From contig NC_018014.1 of assembly GCF_000265425.1 (NCBI RefSeq), positions 2,232,001 through 2,296,000 on the forward strand: a stretch of 64,000 nt of DNA. Reading direction: 5' to 3'. This document shows positions 38,021-47,572 of the stretch, in pieces. A program made the position numbers and the translations under genes. The DNA is from Terriglobus roseus DSM 18391. GTDB lineage: Bacteria; Acidobacteriota; Terriglobia; Terriglobales; Acidobacteriaceae. Under the pieces are notes generated by a model, which had not been told where the DNA came from, did no database searches, and saw nothing but the letters and a program-made list of their open reading frames with translations. Numbering within the stretch: position 1 is the first letter of the stretch; each line of letters opens with the position of its first letter.

Positions 38021-38958
38021 ATGGAACAGCCTAGCTTGAACGCGTCGCTTTACCAGAAAGAACTAAGTGATATCGCGCAGATGATGGCCATGCGCATTCT
38101 CCGCGAGTGGCCCTCGGAGCGCCTGAACGAGGCAAGAGGCGCAACAGTTCTACTAACCACTTTACAGATGGCGCTACATTATTGGAACTGCATCAATTTC
38201 ATTGCTACGGTTCAGAAAACTACATCTCCGGTTGGCACCAAGAGCATTCTTTAGTTTTTCCATTGATAGATCGGACGCTCTTGGAGATGGTCGCTAACGT
38301 CATTTTTCTTCTAGAAGATCTGGAGAGCAATGGGTTCTGGTTTCTTCGCGCAGGATGGAGAGGGGCAAAGATTGCTTACGACGCAACTCATGCTGAGCAA
38401 TGGACGGAAGATCGGCCTGATATCGTGAAGTTTTTACAAGAACGAGGAGCGATCTTGGAAGAAGGACGGGCCGACCTCCTCATCACGGAAGAAGAAGCGC
38501 TAAACCCCACAACAGCACTGAGGCAGTGGCTCACCATCGGCCTCTTGAAAGACTACGGAGTGAAGAAGGACGATCCGTTGAGCAGGGGGCGCAGAGTCGT
38601 TAAATATCTTTACACCCGCTTTTATTCTGAGCTCGCATCCATCGCACATTCGGATGGCTTTGCACAACTTATCCAAGGAGCCCTTGCTACTAGCATTGCT
38701 TTGACACCCGAGCAACGATCAATCATTAGGGAAGATGCATTTCCCATCCAGAGGTCACGCAGCATGTTCCTCTCCTCCATGTTCCTGCTTTGCATCATCT
38801 GTGAAGTTCAGCAGTATCTGGCTTTCAATGACGGACTGCTACCAGTTCGGATCTTACGAATTTGGGAGCATCTTTCGGTGCAGGAGGAAATTCGAGATGT
38901 ATACGAAATGGGCTATAAGGAGTTGTACGATCTACCATCTGTCGGACAGACCCCATAG
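38021..38958 (+). pseudogene. hypothetical protein gene broken by a frameshift
   Basis: Two overlapping frames together look like one protein of about 310 residues. The first (38021-38254) starts at an ATG and reads to about INFIAT. The second, in another frame, carries sensible sequence from about ENYISGWHQEHSLVF (near 38215) to 38958. The join implies loss of one base (or gain of two) near 38200-38220. The C-terminal part is helical with hydrophobic stretches (MVANVIFLLEDLE, MFLLCIICEVQQYL). I do not recognise the family. The base composition is clearly more A+T-rich than in flanking genes, suggesting transfer. A sequencing error is an alternative to true decay. Confidence 0.6.
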
Positions 38959-38975
38959 GACTGTTCTTTGAGTCT

Positions 38976-39492
38976 TTAGCCGAAATCAGCATCCGGTCTG
39001 AGCCGTTCGACGACAATGAAGCACGCGATTACCAACTCCGCGCAGGCTGCAACGAATGCGTCGTCTACCTCTACAAGAGTGTCTGGCTCCGACACATCAC
39101 CTTCATGAAAGAAACGTTGGTCGGGTGCCTTCAGAAGGAACGGGAGTTTGTCTTTCTGAGCTAGAAGTCGCTCGTAGCTGCTTCCCTTGCCATGCTTCAA
39201 GACATTTATGCCTGCGAAGAATTGATCAAATCGCAGCACCAAGGCATATTCTTCTGCTTCAGCGAGAAGCTGAGAAGCTGTCGCGGCACCGTAGCCCATC
39301 CTGAAGGCGGGCCTCGAAGATCGAGAAGATGCCAACTGCGACGACCACCTTTCCGAGCGCGAGAGCCTGCTGGGTTTTCACGAGGGCCGCACTTCCGGGT
39401 TTGTCCTTCGCAACAGCATTCCGCATGGCGCCGTTAAGCGCGTCAAGCATGAAGTAACTGCAACGCCAGGTGATCTCGGCAAAGCGATCCAC
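38976..39492 (-). pseudogene. hypothetical protein gene broken by a frameshift
   Basis: A GTG-started frame (39492 to about 39300) gives MDRFAEITWRCSYFMLDAL through VAVGIFSIFEARLQDG. The continuation then appears in another frame (about 39300-38976) as GAATASQLLAEAEE to GINVLKHGKGSSYERLL and GDVSEPDTLVEVDDAF. The joined protein of about 170 residues resembles a family of uncharacterised helical proteins sharing FSIFEARxQ and VNVLKHGxGxS motifs (recalled pattern, not searched). The break needs a net gain of one base or loss of two. It converges with the other frameshifted gene of this low-G+C patch. Confidence 0.6.
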
Positions 39493-39803
39493 AACTCAAC
39501 CTCTAATCGCATCTTAGCGTCAGGGAAAGCTGTCTTGCCGTTGAGCAGCTCGGCCGCTTTCTGCCGCTCAGATCTGTCAAAGTCAGCGAGTAGGGCACGC
39601 TATTCTCGCACTTCATCGCCATTCCGCTATAGCGGTAATGCGTAGGTCCCGCTCGACGATAGGCGGCGAGAAGAGAAGAGATCAGCCGAGGTGCCGGAGA
39701 ACTGCCAGGTCTCGCTATCAGGCTTGGGTTTCCAATTTCCAAGCTTTACTGTCACGAAATCACCAATGGCAAAGGCTACGTAGATTACGTAACCTTTTGG
39801 GAC
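39487..39803 (-). pseudogene. degenerate reading frame with two in-frame TAG codons
   Basis: One minus-strand frame reads protein-like sequence (YVIYVAFAIGDFVTVKLGNW ... LLADFDRSERQKAAELLNGK) through the whole stretch between the broken gene at 39492 and tRNA-Ser. It is cut by TAG at 39627-39629 and again at 39600-39602, and no start codon is left at its upstream end. The family is not recognised. This is the only content seen in this interval of more than 300 bases. Confidence 0.35.
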
Positions 39804-39850
39804 CTATTAGCTGACCGTAAGCCGCTTGTAGCAAACAACTTAGGATTGAA

Positions 39851-39938
39851 TGGCGGAGAGACAGGGATTCGAACCCTGGATACCTTGCGGTATACACGCT
39901 TTCCAAGCGTGCGCCTTCAGCCACTCGGCCATCTCTCC
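39851..39938 (-). tRNA. tRNA-Ser(GGA)
   Basis: The minus strand gives an 88-base class II tRNA with acceptor GGAGAGA/TCTCTCC, discriminator G and encoded CCA. The anticodon stem is CACGC/GCGTG with loop TTGGAAA (anticodon GGA), the variable arm is TATACCGCAAGGTAT, and the T-arm is AGGGTTCGAATCCCT. Its 3' end abuts the patch of broken low-G+C genes. Confidence 0.95.
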
Positions 39939-40075
39939 GCGTGCTTCCATCTTACGACAGAATTGGTACTTCTGGAGGGCTGGTGTGTCGTCTGGGGAGT
40001 TGTCGTTGCGATGGGTGGGCGGGTAAGGTTTTGTTGCGGGATTTGATGGCTGCGATGTGGCCAGGGGAGTAGCGA

Positions 40076-41986
40076 TTGTCGATTGCGGGATGTCTTGGCG
40101 AATCGGCGGAGGTTCGGCGCGAGGTTGAGGGAGCGCTGCGCCGGATGCAGTTGGGTGCGGGCAGTCTGCGGTCTGTGCTGCCTTGCGGTGGTGCGTGGCT
40201 GGGTGCTGTGGATGAGGCGACGGTGTGGGAGGGCGATAGCGGCTCTTCGCCTGTGGATGTGGTCTTTGATGGGCGGCTGTTTGAGCTGGGGAAGCTGTGC
40301 GCGGAGCTGGATCTGCCGGAGGATTCGAGCGAGGCCCGGGTGGCGGCGTTTGCTTACCTGGCGTGGGGTGCGGAGTTTTCGGAGCGGCTGGATGGCGAGT
40401 ATGCGTTTGCGTTGTGGGATCGCAGGGAGCGGCGGCTGGTGCTGGGTCGCGATGCGATGTCGCGTGTGCCGCTGTATTACAGCCGGCCTCGTGGCGGGTT
40501 CTGTTGCGCGAGTGAGCCGGTTGGGTTGATTGGCTGGGCGGGTGTCGATGCTTCGTTGAATGAGCGTGCCCTGGCCATGGTGCTGAGCCTGACGGCGTCG
40601 GCGCCGACGGATGAGATGACGACGGTGCGGAAGGGCATCCTGTCACTGAAGGGCGGCCATGTGATGCTGGTGGGCGCGGATGCGACGGAGCGGACGATCG
40701 ACTACTGGAGGCCGCTAGGCGCGCCGAAGCTGGTGGTGAAGGATTGGCGGGAGTATGCGGAGGCGCTGCGCGAGGCGATGTTGCGTGCGGTGCGGGTGCG
40801 TCTGCCGGCGAAGGGGCTGGTGGCTTCGCAGCTTAGCTCGGGCTTTGATAGTTCGGGGGTGACTGCGCTGACGGCGCAGGTGCTTGCGGAGCAGAACCGG
40901 CCGCTGATTGCGTATACGTCTGTACCGGTGCATGCGGTGAACGCGCGGGAGATTGCGGGCGATCGTTTCAGCGATGAGTGGCCGCTGGCGGCGAAGGTTG
41001 CAGCGATGTATCCGAATGTGGAGCATGTTGCGGTTCGGACGGATGCGGCGGACTGGTGGCGTGCGCTGGATGTGATGAGCGATGTGTGTGGTGGGCCGAC
41101 GGGGTTCATCCGGAACTCGCGCTGGTATTTCGGGATCCTGGAAGATGCTCGCCGGCGAGGTGCGGTGGCGATGATGGAGGGCCAGGCGGGAAACCACACC
41201 GCGAGCTACAACGGCGGGTTTGGGCTATACGATTTGCGGCGGAGCGGGCAGTGGATGCCGCTGGTTCGGGCGTTGCGGAACCGCAGGCGGCATGGCGCGA
41301 AGTGGAAGACGATGCTGGGGGCGACGTGGATGCCGTCGCGCAGTGCGATGGCTCGGATACAGCGGCTGCGCCGGAAGCAGATGCCGAAGATGTTTGAGCT
41401 GTCGCTGATGCGGCGGGATTTCTATGAGAGTTCGGGCCTGCCGCAGATGGAGATGTCGGCGATGGGAACGACGATGGAAGGGGATCGGTCGAGCGGTGCG
41501 GCGTGGCGGTTCTCGATCATTCGCGGCGGCGACATGGGGATGATGGGCGCGCTGCAGCGGCGGGCTTTCAGCATGCAGCGCGAAGATCCTACGGCGGATC
41601 GGCGGCTGATCGAGCTTTGCCTGCGAATTCCGGATGAGGCATTTGCGCCGGAAGGGATCAAGCGGGAGCTGTACCGAGAGGCGTTTCGCAGGGACTTGCC
41701 AGCGGAGCTGCTGGCGGAGCCGCTGCGGGGGTTGCAGTCGAGTGATTTTCTGCAGATGTTTGAGGCGTGGATACCGCAGTGGCAGGACGAGCTTGACCGG
41801 CTTGCACAGTCGCCGCTGGCGAGCCGTGTTCTGGATCTGCCGCGCATGCAGAGGCTGTTGGATGACTGGCCGAAGATGATCGCGGGGAGTCGAGCGAAGG
41901 CGGATCTGGCCTACAACTACACGTTTGGCGGAGCGATCGCGATGGGGCGGTTTCTTCGAAGGATTGAAGAAGCGAAGGGGCGTTGA
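40076..41986 (+). CDS. asparagine-synthetase-like protein lacking the glutaminase Cys
   Basis: The TTG start at 40076 has GGGGAG 6 bases upstream. The 636-residue protein has an N-terminal Ntn/GATase II-like domain (about 1-200, with DGEYAFALWDRRERRLVLGRD) and an Asn-synthetase ATP-pyrophosphatase domain with PP-loop LSSGFDSSG (about 253-261). A true AsnB begins Met-Cys; here residue 2 is Ser, so glutamine hydrolysis at that site is not expected. It may use free ammonia or form an amide bond with another amine, as AsnB-like enzymes of peptide pathways do (lasso cyclase, beta-lactam synthetase). No precursor peptide, PqqD-like or protease gene is beside it, so the substrate is unknown. It has its own downstream terminator. 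Confidence 0.82.
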   Translation: MSIAGCLGESAEVRREVEGALRRMQLGAGSLRSVLPCGGAWLGAVDEATVWEGDSGSSPVDVVFDGRLFELGKLCAELDLPEDSSEARVAAFAYLAWGAEFSERLDGEYAFALWDRRERRLVLGRDAMSRVPLYYSRPRGGFCCASEPVGLIGWAGVDASLNERALAMVLSLTASAPTDEMTTVRKGILSLKGGHVMLVGADATERTIDYWRPLGAPKLVVKDWREYAEALREAMLRAVRVRLPAKGLVASQLSSGFDSSGVTALTAQVLAEQNRPLIAYTSVPVHAVNAREIAGDRFSDEWPLAAKVAAMYPNVEHVAVRTDAADWWRALDVMSDVCGGPTGFIRNSRWYFGILEDARRRGAVAMMEGQAGNHTASYNGGFGLYDLRRSGQWMPLVRALRNRRRHGAKWKTMLGATWMPSRSAMARIQRLRRKQMPKMFELSLMRRDFYESSGLPQMEMSAMGTTMEGDRSSGAAWRFSIIRGGDMGMMGALQRRAFSMQREDPTADRRLIELCLRIPDEAFAPEGIKRELYREAFRRDLPAELLAEPLRGLQSSDFLQMFEAWIPQWQDELDRLAQSPLASRVLDLPRMQRLLDDWPKMIAGSRAKADLAYNYTFGGAIAMGRFLRRIEEAKGR

Positions 41987-41990
41987 TGCG

Positions 41991-42021
41991 AAGAAGGCCG
42001 GCGATGATCGCCGGCCTTCTT
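41991..42021. terminator. bidirectional terminator between convergent genes
   Basis: An almost perfect 14-15 bp inverted repeat (AAGAAGGCCGGCGA ... TCGCCGGCCTTCTT) lies between the convergent stops of the Asn-synthetase-like gene and the RND pump. It shares its outer AAGAAGGCC/GGCCTTCTT arms with the terminator at 27571. Confidence 0.85.
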
Positions 42022-42030
42022 CCGTTTGGG

Positions 42031-45000
42031 TTATGCGCGTTCCTGGTCGAAATGCTTCGGAATGCGGCGGGCCATGAGTGGTGTGAGCAGCAGGACGGAG
42101 AGCACGGTCGTGATCATGCCTCCGACGACGACGCGGGCGAGTGGTTGTTGTGCCTGGGCGCCGATGCCGTTGCTGATGGCCGCGGGTAGGAGACCAAGGC
42201 CTGCGGACATGCATGCCATGAGGACGGGACGCATCTCGTCGAGGGCACCTTCCCGGAGGCCCGCCTTTGCGCCGTGGTGCTGTTGCGCTCGACGGATGCC
42301 GGAGAGGAAGACGACTGCGCCCAACGTTGCGACGCCGGTGAGCGAGGTGAAGCCGACGGCTGCGGAGATGGAGAACGCGGTGTGTGTGATGAGCAGCGCG
42401 AGGATGCCTCCGATCGCCGCGAAGGGGAGCGTTGCGAGGACGATGAAGGCGTCGAGCCAGGTGTTGAACTGCGTGTAGAGAAGGATCAGGATGGCGAGCA
42501 GGCTGATCGGGATGATGAGGGCGAGTCGCTTCTGTTCTTTCTTGAGGGAGTCGAACTCGCCGGCCCAGGCATAGGTATAGCCGTGGGGTAGCGCGATCTT
42601 GTCGCTGAGTTGTTTTTGCAGATCCGTGATGGTTGCTGCGAGGTCGCGGCCGCGCACACTGAACTTGATGGGGATGTAGCGGCGACCGGCTTCGCGATAG
42701 ATCTGGAAGCTGCCCTGACGCAGGCCGATGTCGGCTACGGAGGAGAGTGGAACGGAGCTGCCGTCGCCGGCGGGCAGCATGATGGAGCCGATGCTGTCGG
42801 GGCTGTTGCGGTATTGGCCGGGGTAGCGGACGGTGATGTCGAAGCGGCGGTCGCCTTCGATCATCTGCGTGACGGGCGCGCCGCCGACCGCGGCCTGGAT
42901 GGCTGCGTTAACGTCAGCGGGTGCGACGCCATAGCGCGAGGCCTTGGCGCGGTCGACACGGACGACGAGTGAGGGTTGGCCGTCGACCTTGAAGATGCCG
43001 ACGTCCTGCACACCGGGTACGCCGTCCATGACGTTCTGGACGTTGATTGCCTGCTTGCTGAGTTCGTTGAGATCGTCACCGAAGATCTTGAGCGAGTTCT
43101 CGCCCTTGACGCCGCTCATGGCCTCTTCGACGTTGTCCTGGATCTGTTGCGAGAAGCCAAAGACGGCGCCGGGGTATTTGGAGAGCTGATGCTGCATCTG
43201 TTCGATCAGCTTTTCCTTGGAGCCGTGAACGTCCTTGGGCCACTCGCTTTCGTCCTTGAGGTCGACGAGGAATTCGAGGTTGTTGAAGGTGGTGACGTCT
43301 GTGCCGTCGTTGGGACGGCCGAGTTGCGAGACGACCTGTTTGACCTCAGGGAATTTGAGGAACTCGCCCCGGAACTCGTCGACGGTCTTTGCTGCGAGGT
43401 CGAAGGACACATCCTGCGGCAAGGTTGCGCGAATCCAGAGATTGCCTTCTTCCAGCGGCGGCATGAACTCACCGCCGACGGCGTAGACGAAGAGCAAACC
43501 TGCGATGACGAGAGAGGCCCCTGCTGTGATCCAGACCAGCCTAGAGTGGCGCATGGTCATGGTGAAGGCGCGATTGTAGTGATGGCGGAACCAGTTGGAG
43601 AGCCAGGTTCCTTCGCCTGCGTGCGCGTCTTCTGCTTCGGGCACGGCTGTGGGTGGTCCTTTGGGGGCGAGGACGAAGGCGAGTACGGGAGCGAAGACGA
43701 GACCGAAGAGCAGCGCACCGATGAGTGCGAAGCCGTAGGTGACGGACATGGGCGCGAAGATCTTGCCGGGGACACCCTGCATGGTGAAGAGCGGGATGAA
43801 GGCGACGAGGATGATGGCGGTGGAGAAGAGAACAGGGCGCGATGCGTCCTGTACGCCTTCAATGATGAGCGTGGCGAGGTCGTCTTCGGGCAGCCTTCGC
43901 GAGAGTTTGCGATGAATGTTTTCGAGGACGACGATGGAGGCGTCGACGAGGATGCCGAAGTCGATGGCGCCGATGGAGATGAGGTTGGCGGAGTGGCCCG
44001 TTGCGGCCATCAACGAGAAGGCAAACAAGACCGCGAACGGAATGGTTGCGGCCGCGATGATGGTGGTTCGTACGTCACCCAGCATGAAGAGCAGGATGAG
44101 CGTGACGAGTACGAGGCCGGTGATGATGACGTGCTTGACCGTGTGTTCGGTGCGGTCGATGAGGTTGGTGCGATCGCTGATGGTGTCGATGTGCATGCCC
44201 GGGGGCATCAGGCCGCTGTTGAGCTGCTTGATCTTGCCCTTGAGGCCTTCGAGTGCGGGGATGGACTCTTCGTCCTTGTTGAGGAGGACGATGCCTTCGA
44301 CGATGTCGCTTTGTTTGTTGCGGCCGATCTTGCCGAGGCGTTGCTGCGAGCCTTCACGCACTGTTGCTACATCGCCAACCAGAACGGGTACGCCCTTGTT
44401 CTGCGCGATGACGATCTGTTCGATGTCGCCGACGGTGTGGAGCTGGCCGACGGCGCGGACGTTGACGCTCTGTTCGCCGAGTGTGACGTAGTTGCCGCCC
44501 GCGTTGGCGTTGGAGTTGTTCACGGCCGCGGTGAGCTGCGGGAGTGTGACACCGTGCGCGAGGAGCTTCTGCGGGTCGGCTTCGATCTGGTACTGCTTGA
44601 CCTGACCGCCGAAGGTGGTGATATCGATGATGCCGGGGACCTGCTTCAACTCACGACGGACCAGCCAGTCCTGTGTGGCGGTGAGGTCGTTGAGGGTGTA
44701 GGGGCCGGTGAGCTGGTAGCGATAGATTTCGCCGATGGGTGACCAGGGCGAGAGCTGCGGCTGCAAGCCCTGGGGTAGCTGGATCAGTTGCAGGCGATCA
44801 AGGACTTCCTGTCGGTCGTGGAAGTAGTCGCTGGTGAAGGTGAAGTAGAGCTTCACATCGCTGAGGCCGAAGATGGAGATCGACCGCACGCCGTCAAGAT
44901 GCGGCATGCCGAAGAGTGAGGTTTCGATGGGCGCAGTGACCTGCTGCTCCATCTCTTCGGCAGACCACGCGGGGTTCTGCGTGATGATTTCGACGAGTGG

Positions 45001-45129
45001 CGGCGACGGGTCGGGGTAGGCCTCAACGTCAAGCTGCAGCGCGCCGAAGGTGCCGGCGACAAGCATGCAGGCGAGAAGGATGAGGACCAGCGCACGCATG
45101 CGCAGGAGTAAGCGGATGATGGATGCCAT
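42031..45129 (-). CDS. heavy-metal efflux RND pump, CzcA/CusA family
   Basis: The 1032-residue inner-membrane proton antiporter has the RND layout: a first TM helix (about 13-33), a large periplasmic domain, a six-helix bundle, a second periplasmic domain and a last bundle. The HME signature in TM4 reads DFGILVDASIVVLENIH, supplying the Asp/Asp/Glu proton-relay set seen in divalent-cation exporters such as CzcA. Exact ion (Co, Zn, Cd or Ni) cannot be told. It follows the adaptor gene after 2 bases in a czcC-B-A order. Confidence 0.94.
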   Translation of the reverse strand: MASIIRLLLRMRALVLILLACMLVAGTFGALQLDVEAYPDPSPPLVEIITQNPAWSAEEMEQQVTAPIETSLFGMPHLDGVRSISIFGLSDVKLYFTFTSDYFHDRQEVLDRLQLIQLPQGLQPQLSPWSPIGEIYRYQLTGPYTLNDLTATQDWLVRRELKQVPGIIDITTFGGQVKQYQIEADPQKLLAHGVTLPQLTAAVNNSNANAGGNYVTLGEQSVNVRAVGQLHTVGDIEQIVIAQNKGVPVLVGDVATVREGSQQRLGKIGRNKQSDIVEGIVLLNKDEESIPALEGLKGKIKQLNSGLMPPGMHIDTISDRTNLIDRTEHTVKHVIITGLVLVTLILLFMLGDVRTTIIAAATIPFAVLFAFSLMAATGHSANLISIGAIDFGILVDASIVVLENIHRKLSRRLPEDDLATLIIEGVQDASRPVLFSTAIILVAFIPLFTMQGVPGKIFAPMSVTYGFALIGALLFGLVFAPVLAFVLAPKGPPTAVPEAEDAHAGEGTWLSNWFRHHYNRAFTMTMRHSRLVWITAGASLVIAGLLFVYAVGGEFMPPLEEGNLWIRATLPQDVSFDLAAKTVDEFRGEFLKFPEVKQVVSQLGRPNDGTDVTTFNNLEFLVDLKDESEWPKDVHGSKEKLIEQMQHQLSKYPGAVFGFSQQIQDNVEEAMSGVKGENSLKIFGDDLNELSKQAINVQNVMDGVPGVQDVGIFKVDGQPSLVVRVDRAKASRYGVAPADVNAAIQAAVGGAPVTQMIEGDRRFDITVRYPGQYRNSPDSIGSIMLPAGDGSSVPLSSVADIGLRQGSFQIYREAGRRYIPIKFSVRGRDLAATITDLQKQLSDKIALPHGYTYAWAGEFDSLKKEQKRLALIIPISLLAILILLYTQFNTWLDAFIVLATLPFAAIGGILALLITHTAFSISAAVGFTSLTGVATLGAVVFLSGIRRAQQHHGAKAGLREGALDEMRPVLMACMSAGLGLLPAAISNGIGAQAQQPLARVVVGGMITTVLSVLLLTPLMARRIPKHFDQERA

Positions 45130-45131
45130 CG

Positions 45132-46229
45132 TTAATCTCCCGCTGCCGGTGCGCGCAGGAAGCTGGCACCCGTTTTCACGACGCGTTCGCCGTTTTGCAG
45201 ACCGCTCAGGATCTCGACGTCGTCACCGTGGACTCCGCCGATCTTGACCTGGCGCAGTGCGAACTTGTTGTCCGCACCCTGCACGTAGACCTCAGCATTC
45301 TCGCCATCGTGAATGACGGCCGTTGCGGGCACGAGCACGACGGTGTTCGCGGGACGTGCGATCTGAAGGCTTGCGAACATGGCTGGCTTGAGGCGATGGC
45401 CTGGGTTGGGCAGAACGACGCGTGCGCGGAGGGTGTGCGTGGTTGGGTCGAAGACATCGCCGACGTTGGCGAGCGTGCCGTGGAAGACTTCGTTGGGATA
45501 GGCCTGCACGGTGACGTCGACGTGTTCGGACCTCTTAAGGAGCGCGAGATCGCGCTCGAAGACTTCGCCTTCGACCCAGACGGTATCGAGATTGGCGATG
45601 GTGGCGATGCCGTTGGTGGCGTTGTCGACGGACTTCTGCAATTCGCCGTTGGCGGCTCCCACTTCAATGACAGTCCCGCTGATGGGCGAGGTGATGGGTG
45701 CGATGTCGCTGGTGCCGTTCTCGCTGAAGCCGAGTTCATGCAGACGCTGGCGCGTGCGTTCGAGCTCTGCGTGATCGCCGCCAGCTGTGGCTTGCAGTTC
45801 GATGAATGCGGCCTGCGAGAGCACCTCATGATCGAGCAGCAGTTTGCCGCGAGTAACAGCACGGTCGGCGCGGTCGGCTTCAACCTTTGCCTTCTCGTAG
45901 TCGGAGCGTGCGGCTGCGACATCACCGCTTTGCAGCATGGCGATGGTCTGGCCCTTGCGGACGTCCTGTCCGGCGATGACTTTGAGGGCCATGATGCGGC
46001 CGGAGAGTGGCGGGAAGATATGGACGAGTTTCGTCGGGTCTGCCTCGATGTGAGCGGGTACGTTGAGTTGGTCGTTCAACGATGCGGTGTGCGCGGTGGT
46101 GACGGTGAGGTTGGCTGCGGGCAGGTCAGCCTGCGGCGCTTCCTTCTTTTCTTTGCAGCCGACGGAGGTCAGAAGCAACAGGACAGCGGCGCCTGCGAGG
46201 GCGGCTCGGGTGCTGATGGGGACGGACAT
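45132..46229 (-). CDS. RND efflux periplasmic adaptor (CzcB-like membrane fusion lipoprotein)
   Basis: The 365-residue protein bridges the inner-membrane pump and the outer-membrane channel. It has an N-terminal lipoprotein-like signal (LLLTSVGC), a biotinyl-lipoyl motif split around a helical hairpin (GRIMALKVIAGQDVRKGQTIAML ... ITSPISGTVIEVGAANGEL), and beta-barrel and membrane-proximal domains. It lacks a His-rich metal-binding N-terminus. Its start overlaps the stop of the TolC-family gene as TAATG. Confidence 0.93.
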   Translation of the reverse strand: MSVPISTRAALAGAAVLLLLTSVGCKEKKEAPQADLPAANLTVTTAHTASLNDQLNVPAHIEADPTKLVHIFPPLSGRIMALKVIAGQDVRKGQTIAMLQSGDVAAARSDYEKAKVEADRADRAVTRGKLLLDHEVLSQAAFIELQATAGGDHAELERTRQRLHELGFSENGTSDIAPITSPISGTVIEVGAANGELQKSVDNATNGIATIANLDTVWVEGEVFERDLALLKRSEHVDVTVQAYPNEVFHGTLANVGDVFDPTTHTLRARVVLPNPGHRLKPAMFASLQIARPANTVVLVPATAVIHDGENAEVYVQGADNKFALRQVKIGGVHGDDVEILSGLQNGERVVKTGASFLRAPAAGD

Positions 46230-47488
46230 TACGGATTCACCTCAGTCGCCGTGGCGTAGGAGAGTTGGTGCAGCGCGGTTTGCGCGGTGGCTTGTGCGTT
46301 GAGCGCGGCGAGATTGGTCAGGCGGTAGTCCTGCAGGGCCGAGAGGTAGTCGAGCAGGGTGGCGTTGCCGTTGCGGTAGGCGAACTCAAGGTTGTCGCGG
46401 ACGTGTGCGGCTTCCGCGAGGTACTTGGTCTGGTAGCGCGCGTTCTGCACCACTGCGGCCTGATAGGCGGCGTAGGCCTGGTCGACGTCACTGATGACCT
46501 GATTGACCTGCTGCTGCAGGAGGAGGCGGCTGCTCTCGGCCTCGCGACGGGTGCGCTCCTGCTCGCCCTGATTGTGGTCGAAGATGCGAAGCGGGATCTG
46601 CAGATTAAAACCGCCAGTGCTGCCGGTTCCGGAGTGTTCGTACTCGACGCCGAACTGCGGATCGGTCTTGCCGTTGGCGTTGGCCAGGCGGATAGCGGCT
46701 TCGTTGGCGCGAACCTGCCGACTGGCTGCGAGGAGGTCCGGACGGGCGGCGATGGCTGCGTCCTCTAACTGCTTCTCCGTGCTGGCGAGTTGCGGAAGAT
46801 CGAGCGTGCCGGTGATGTCGAAACTGGTGAGGCCGTGCGGCTCCCCAAGGAGCAGTTGCAGCTGCTCGCTGGCCTGGGTGAGATTGAGCTGCGCGTTGGT
46901 CTGGTCGTTCTCAAAGCCAGCGAGCTGAAGTTCGATCCGATCGAAGTCGGTGCGGTCGACGTCGCCGACGTCGAGACGAACCTTCATGAGGTCGACGGTG
47001 CGCCGGTAGCCTGCGAGGTTGTCGTTGGCGATGGCGAGGGCGAGCTTGGCCTGGAGCATGCGTGTGAAGGCGATACGAACGGCGAAGTCAAGGCTGCGTC
47101 GCTGGTCATCGAACTGCGCGGATGCGACGCCCGTATTGGCACGTGCGGCGTCGAGACGCAGGCTACGCTTGCCGCCGGTTTCGAAGACGCGCTGCAGTCC
47201 GATGCCATAGAAGGGCGGCCCATTGGGGTCGGTGTTGGAGAGGGTGTTCTGCGTGCCTTCACCGACGATGGACGGGTTGAGGCGCAGACCTGCGGTGATC
47301 TCGAGGGCTTGCACAGCAGACACATGTGCCTGGAGGCCCTGCAGGCCCGGACTGTGAAGCCGGGCGTAGTCGACGGCCTGCGAGATCGTGAGGGGTTGGC
47401 CGGGTGCAGAGGCAGACGGGGGCGCCGCTGTCTGTGCGAATGCCACGGCCTGCAGCAAAAGGCTGCCGGACAGGATAAGACTTTTCAT
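46229..47488 (-). CDS. TolC-family outer-membrane efflux protein (CzcC-like)
   Basis: The 419-residue protein has a signal peptide (about residues 1-19) and the long coiled-coil helices of the outer-membrane factor family, with duplicated halves. The CzcC-type segment PPFYGIGLQRVFETGGKR and the second-half GGFNLQIPLRIFDHNQGE are seen. It forms the outer duct of the tripartite pump and is the first pump gene of the operon. Confidence 0.92.
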   Translation of the reverse strand: MKSLILSGSLLLQAVAFAQTAAPPSASAPGQPLTISQAVDYARLHSPGLQGLQAHVSAVQALEITAGLRLNPSIVGEGTQNTLSNTDPNGPPFYGIGLQRVFETGGKRSLRLDAARANTGVASAQFDDQRRSLDFAVRIAFTRMLQAKLALAIANDNLAGYRRTVDLMKVRLDVGDVDRTDFDRIELQLAGFENDQTNAQLNLTQASEQLQLLLGEPHGLTSFDITGTLDLPQLASTEKQLEDAAIAARPDLLAASRQVRANEAAIRLANANGKTDPQFGVEYEHSGTGSTGGFNLQIPLRIFDHNQGEQERTRREAESSRLLLQQQVNQVISDVDQAYAAYQAAVVQNARYQTKYLAEAAHVRDNLEFAYRNGNATLLDYLSALQDYRLTNLAALNAQATAQTALHQLSYATATEVNP

Positions 47489-47572
47489 GTGGGTACGGGG
47501 TTCCTCAGCGCACGGAAGCGTTGCGGATGAATGTCCTGGGGGTCGATCGGCGCAGTAGCGCCGAAGAGACAG

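Noticed and set aside
38976..39850. Integrase or att repeat marking an active island at tRNA-Ser
   Set aside because: No integrase frame and no duplicate of the tRNA 3' end was found between 37.8 and 39.85 kb, so only a decayed remnant is claimed.
40076..41986. Lasso-peptide or other RiPP cluster around the Asn-synthetase-like gene
   Set aside because: No precursor peptide, PqqD-like or transglutaminase-like protease gene lies within several kilobases; neighbours are tRNA-Ser and the metal pump.
42976..44742. 588-residue acidic plus-strand frame opposite the RND pump
   Set aside because: It mirrors the pump gene codon pattern (runs of Asp, Glu, Val, Gly), and the pump is intact.
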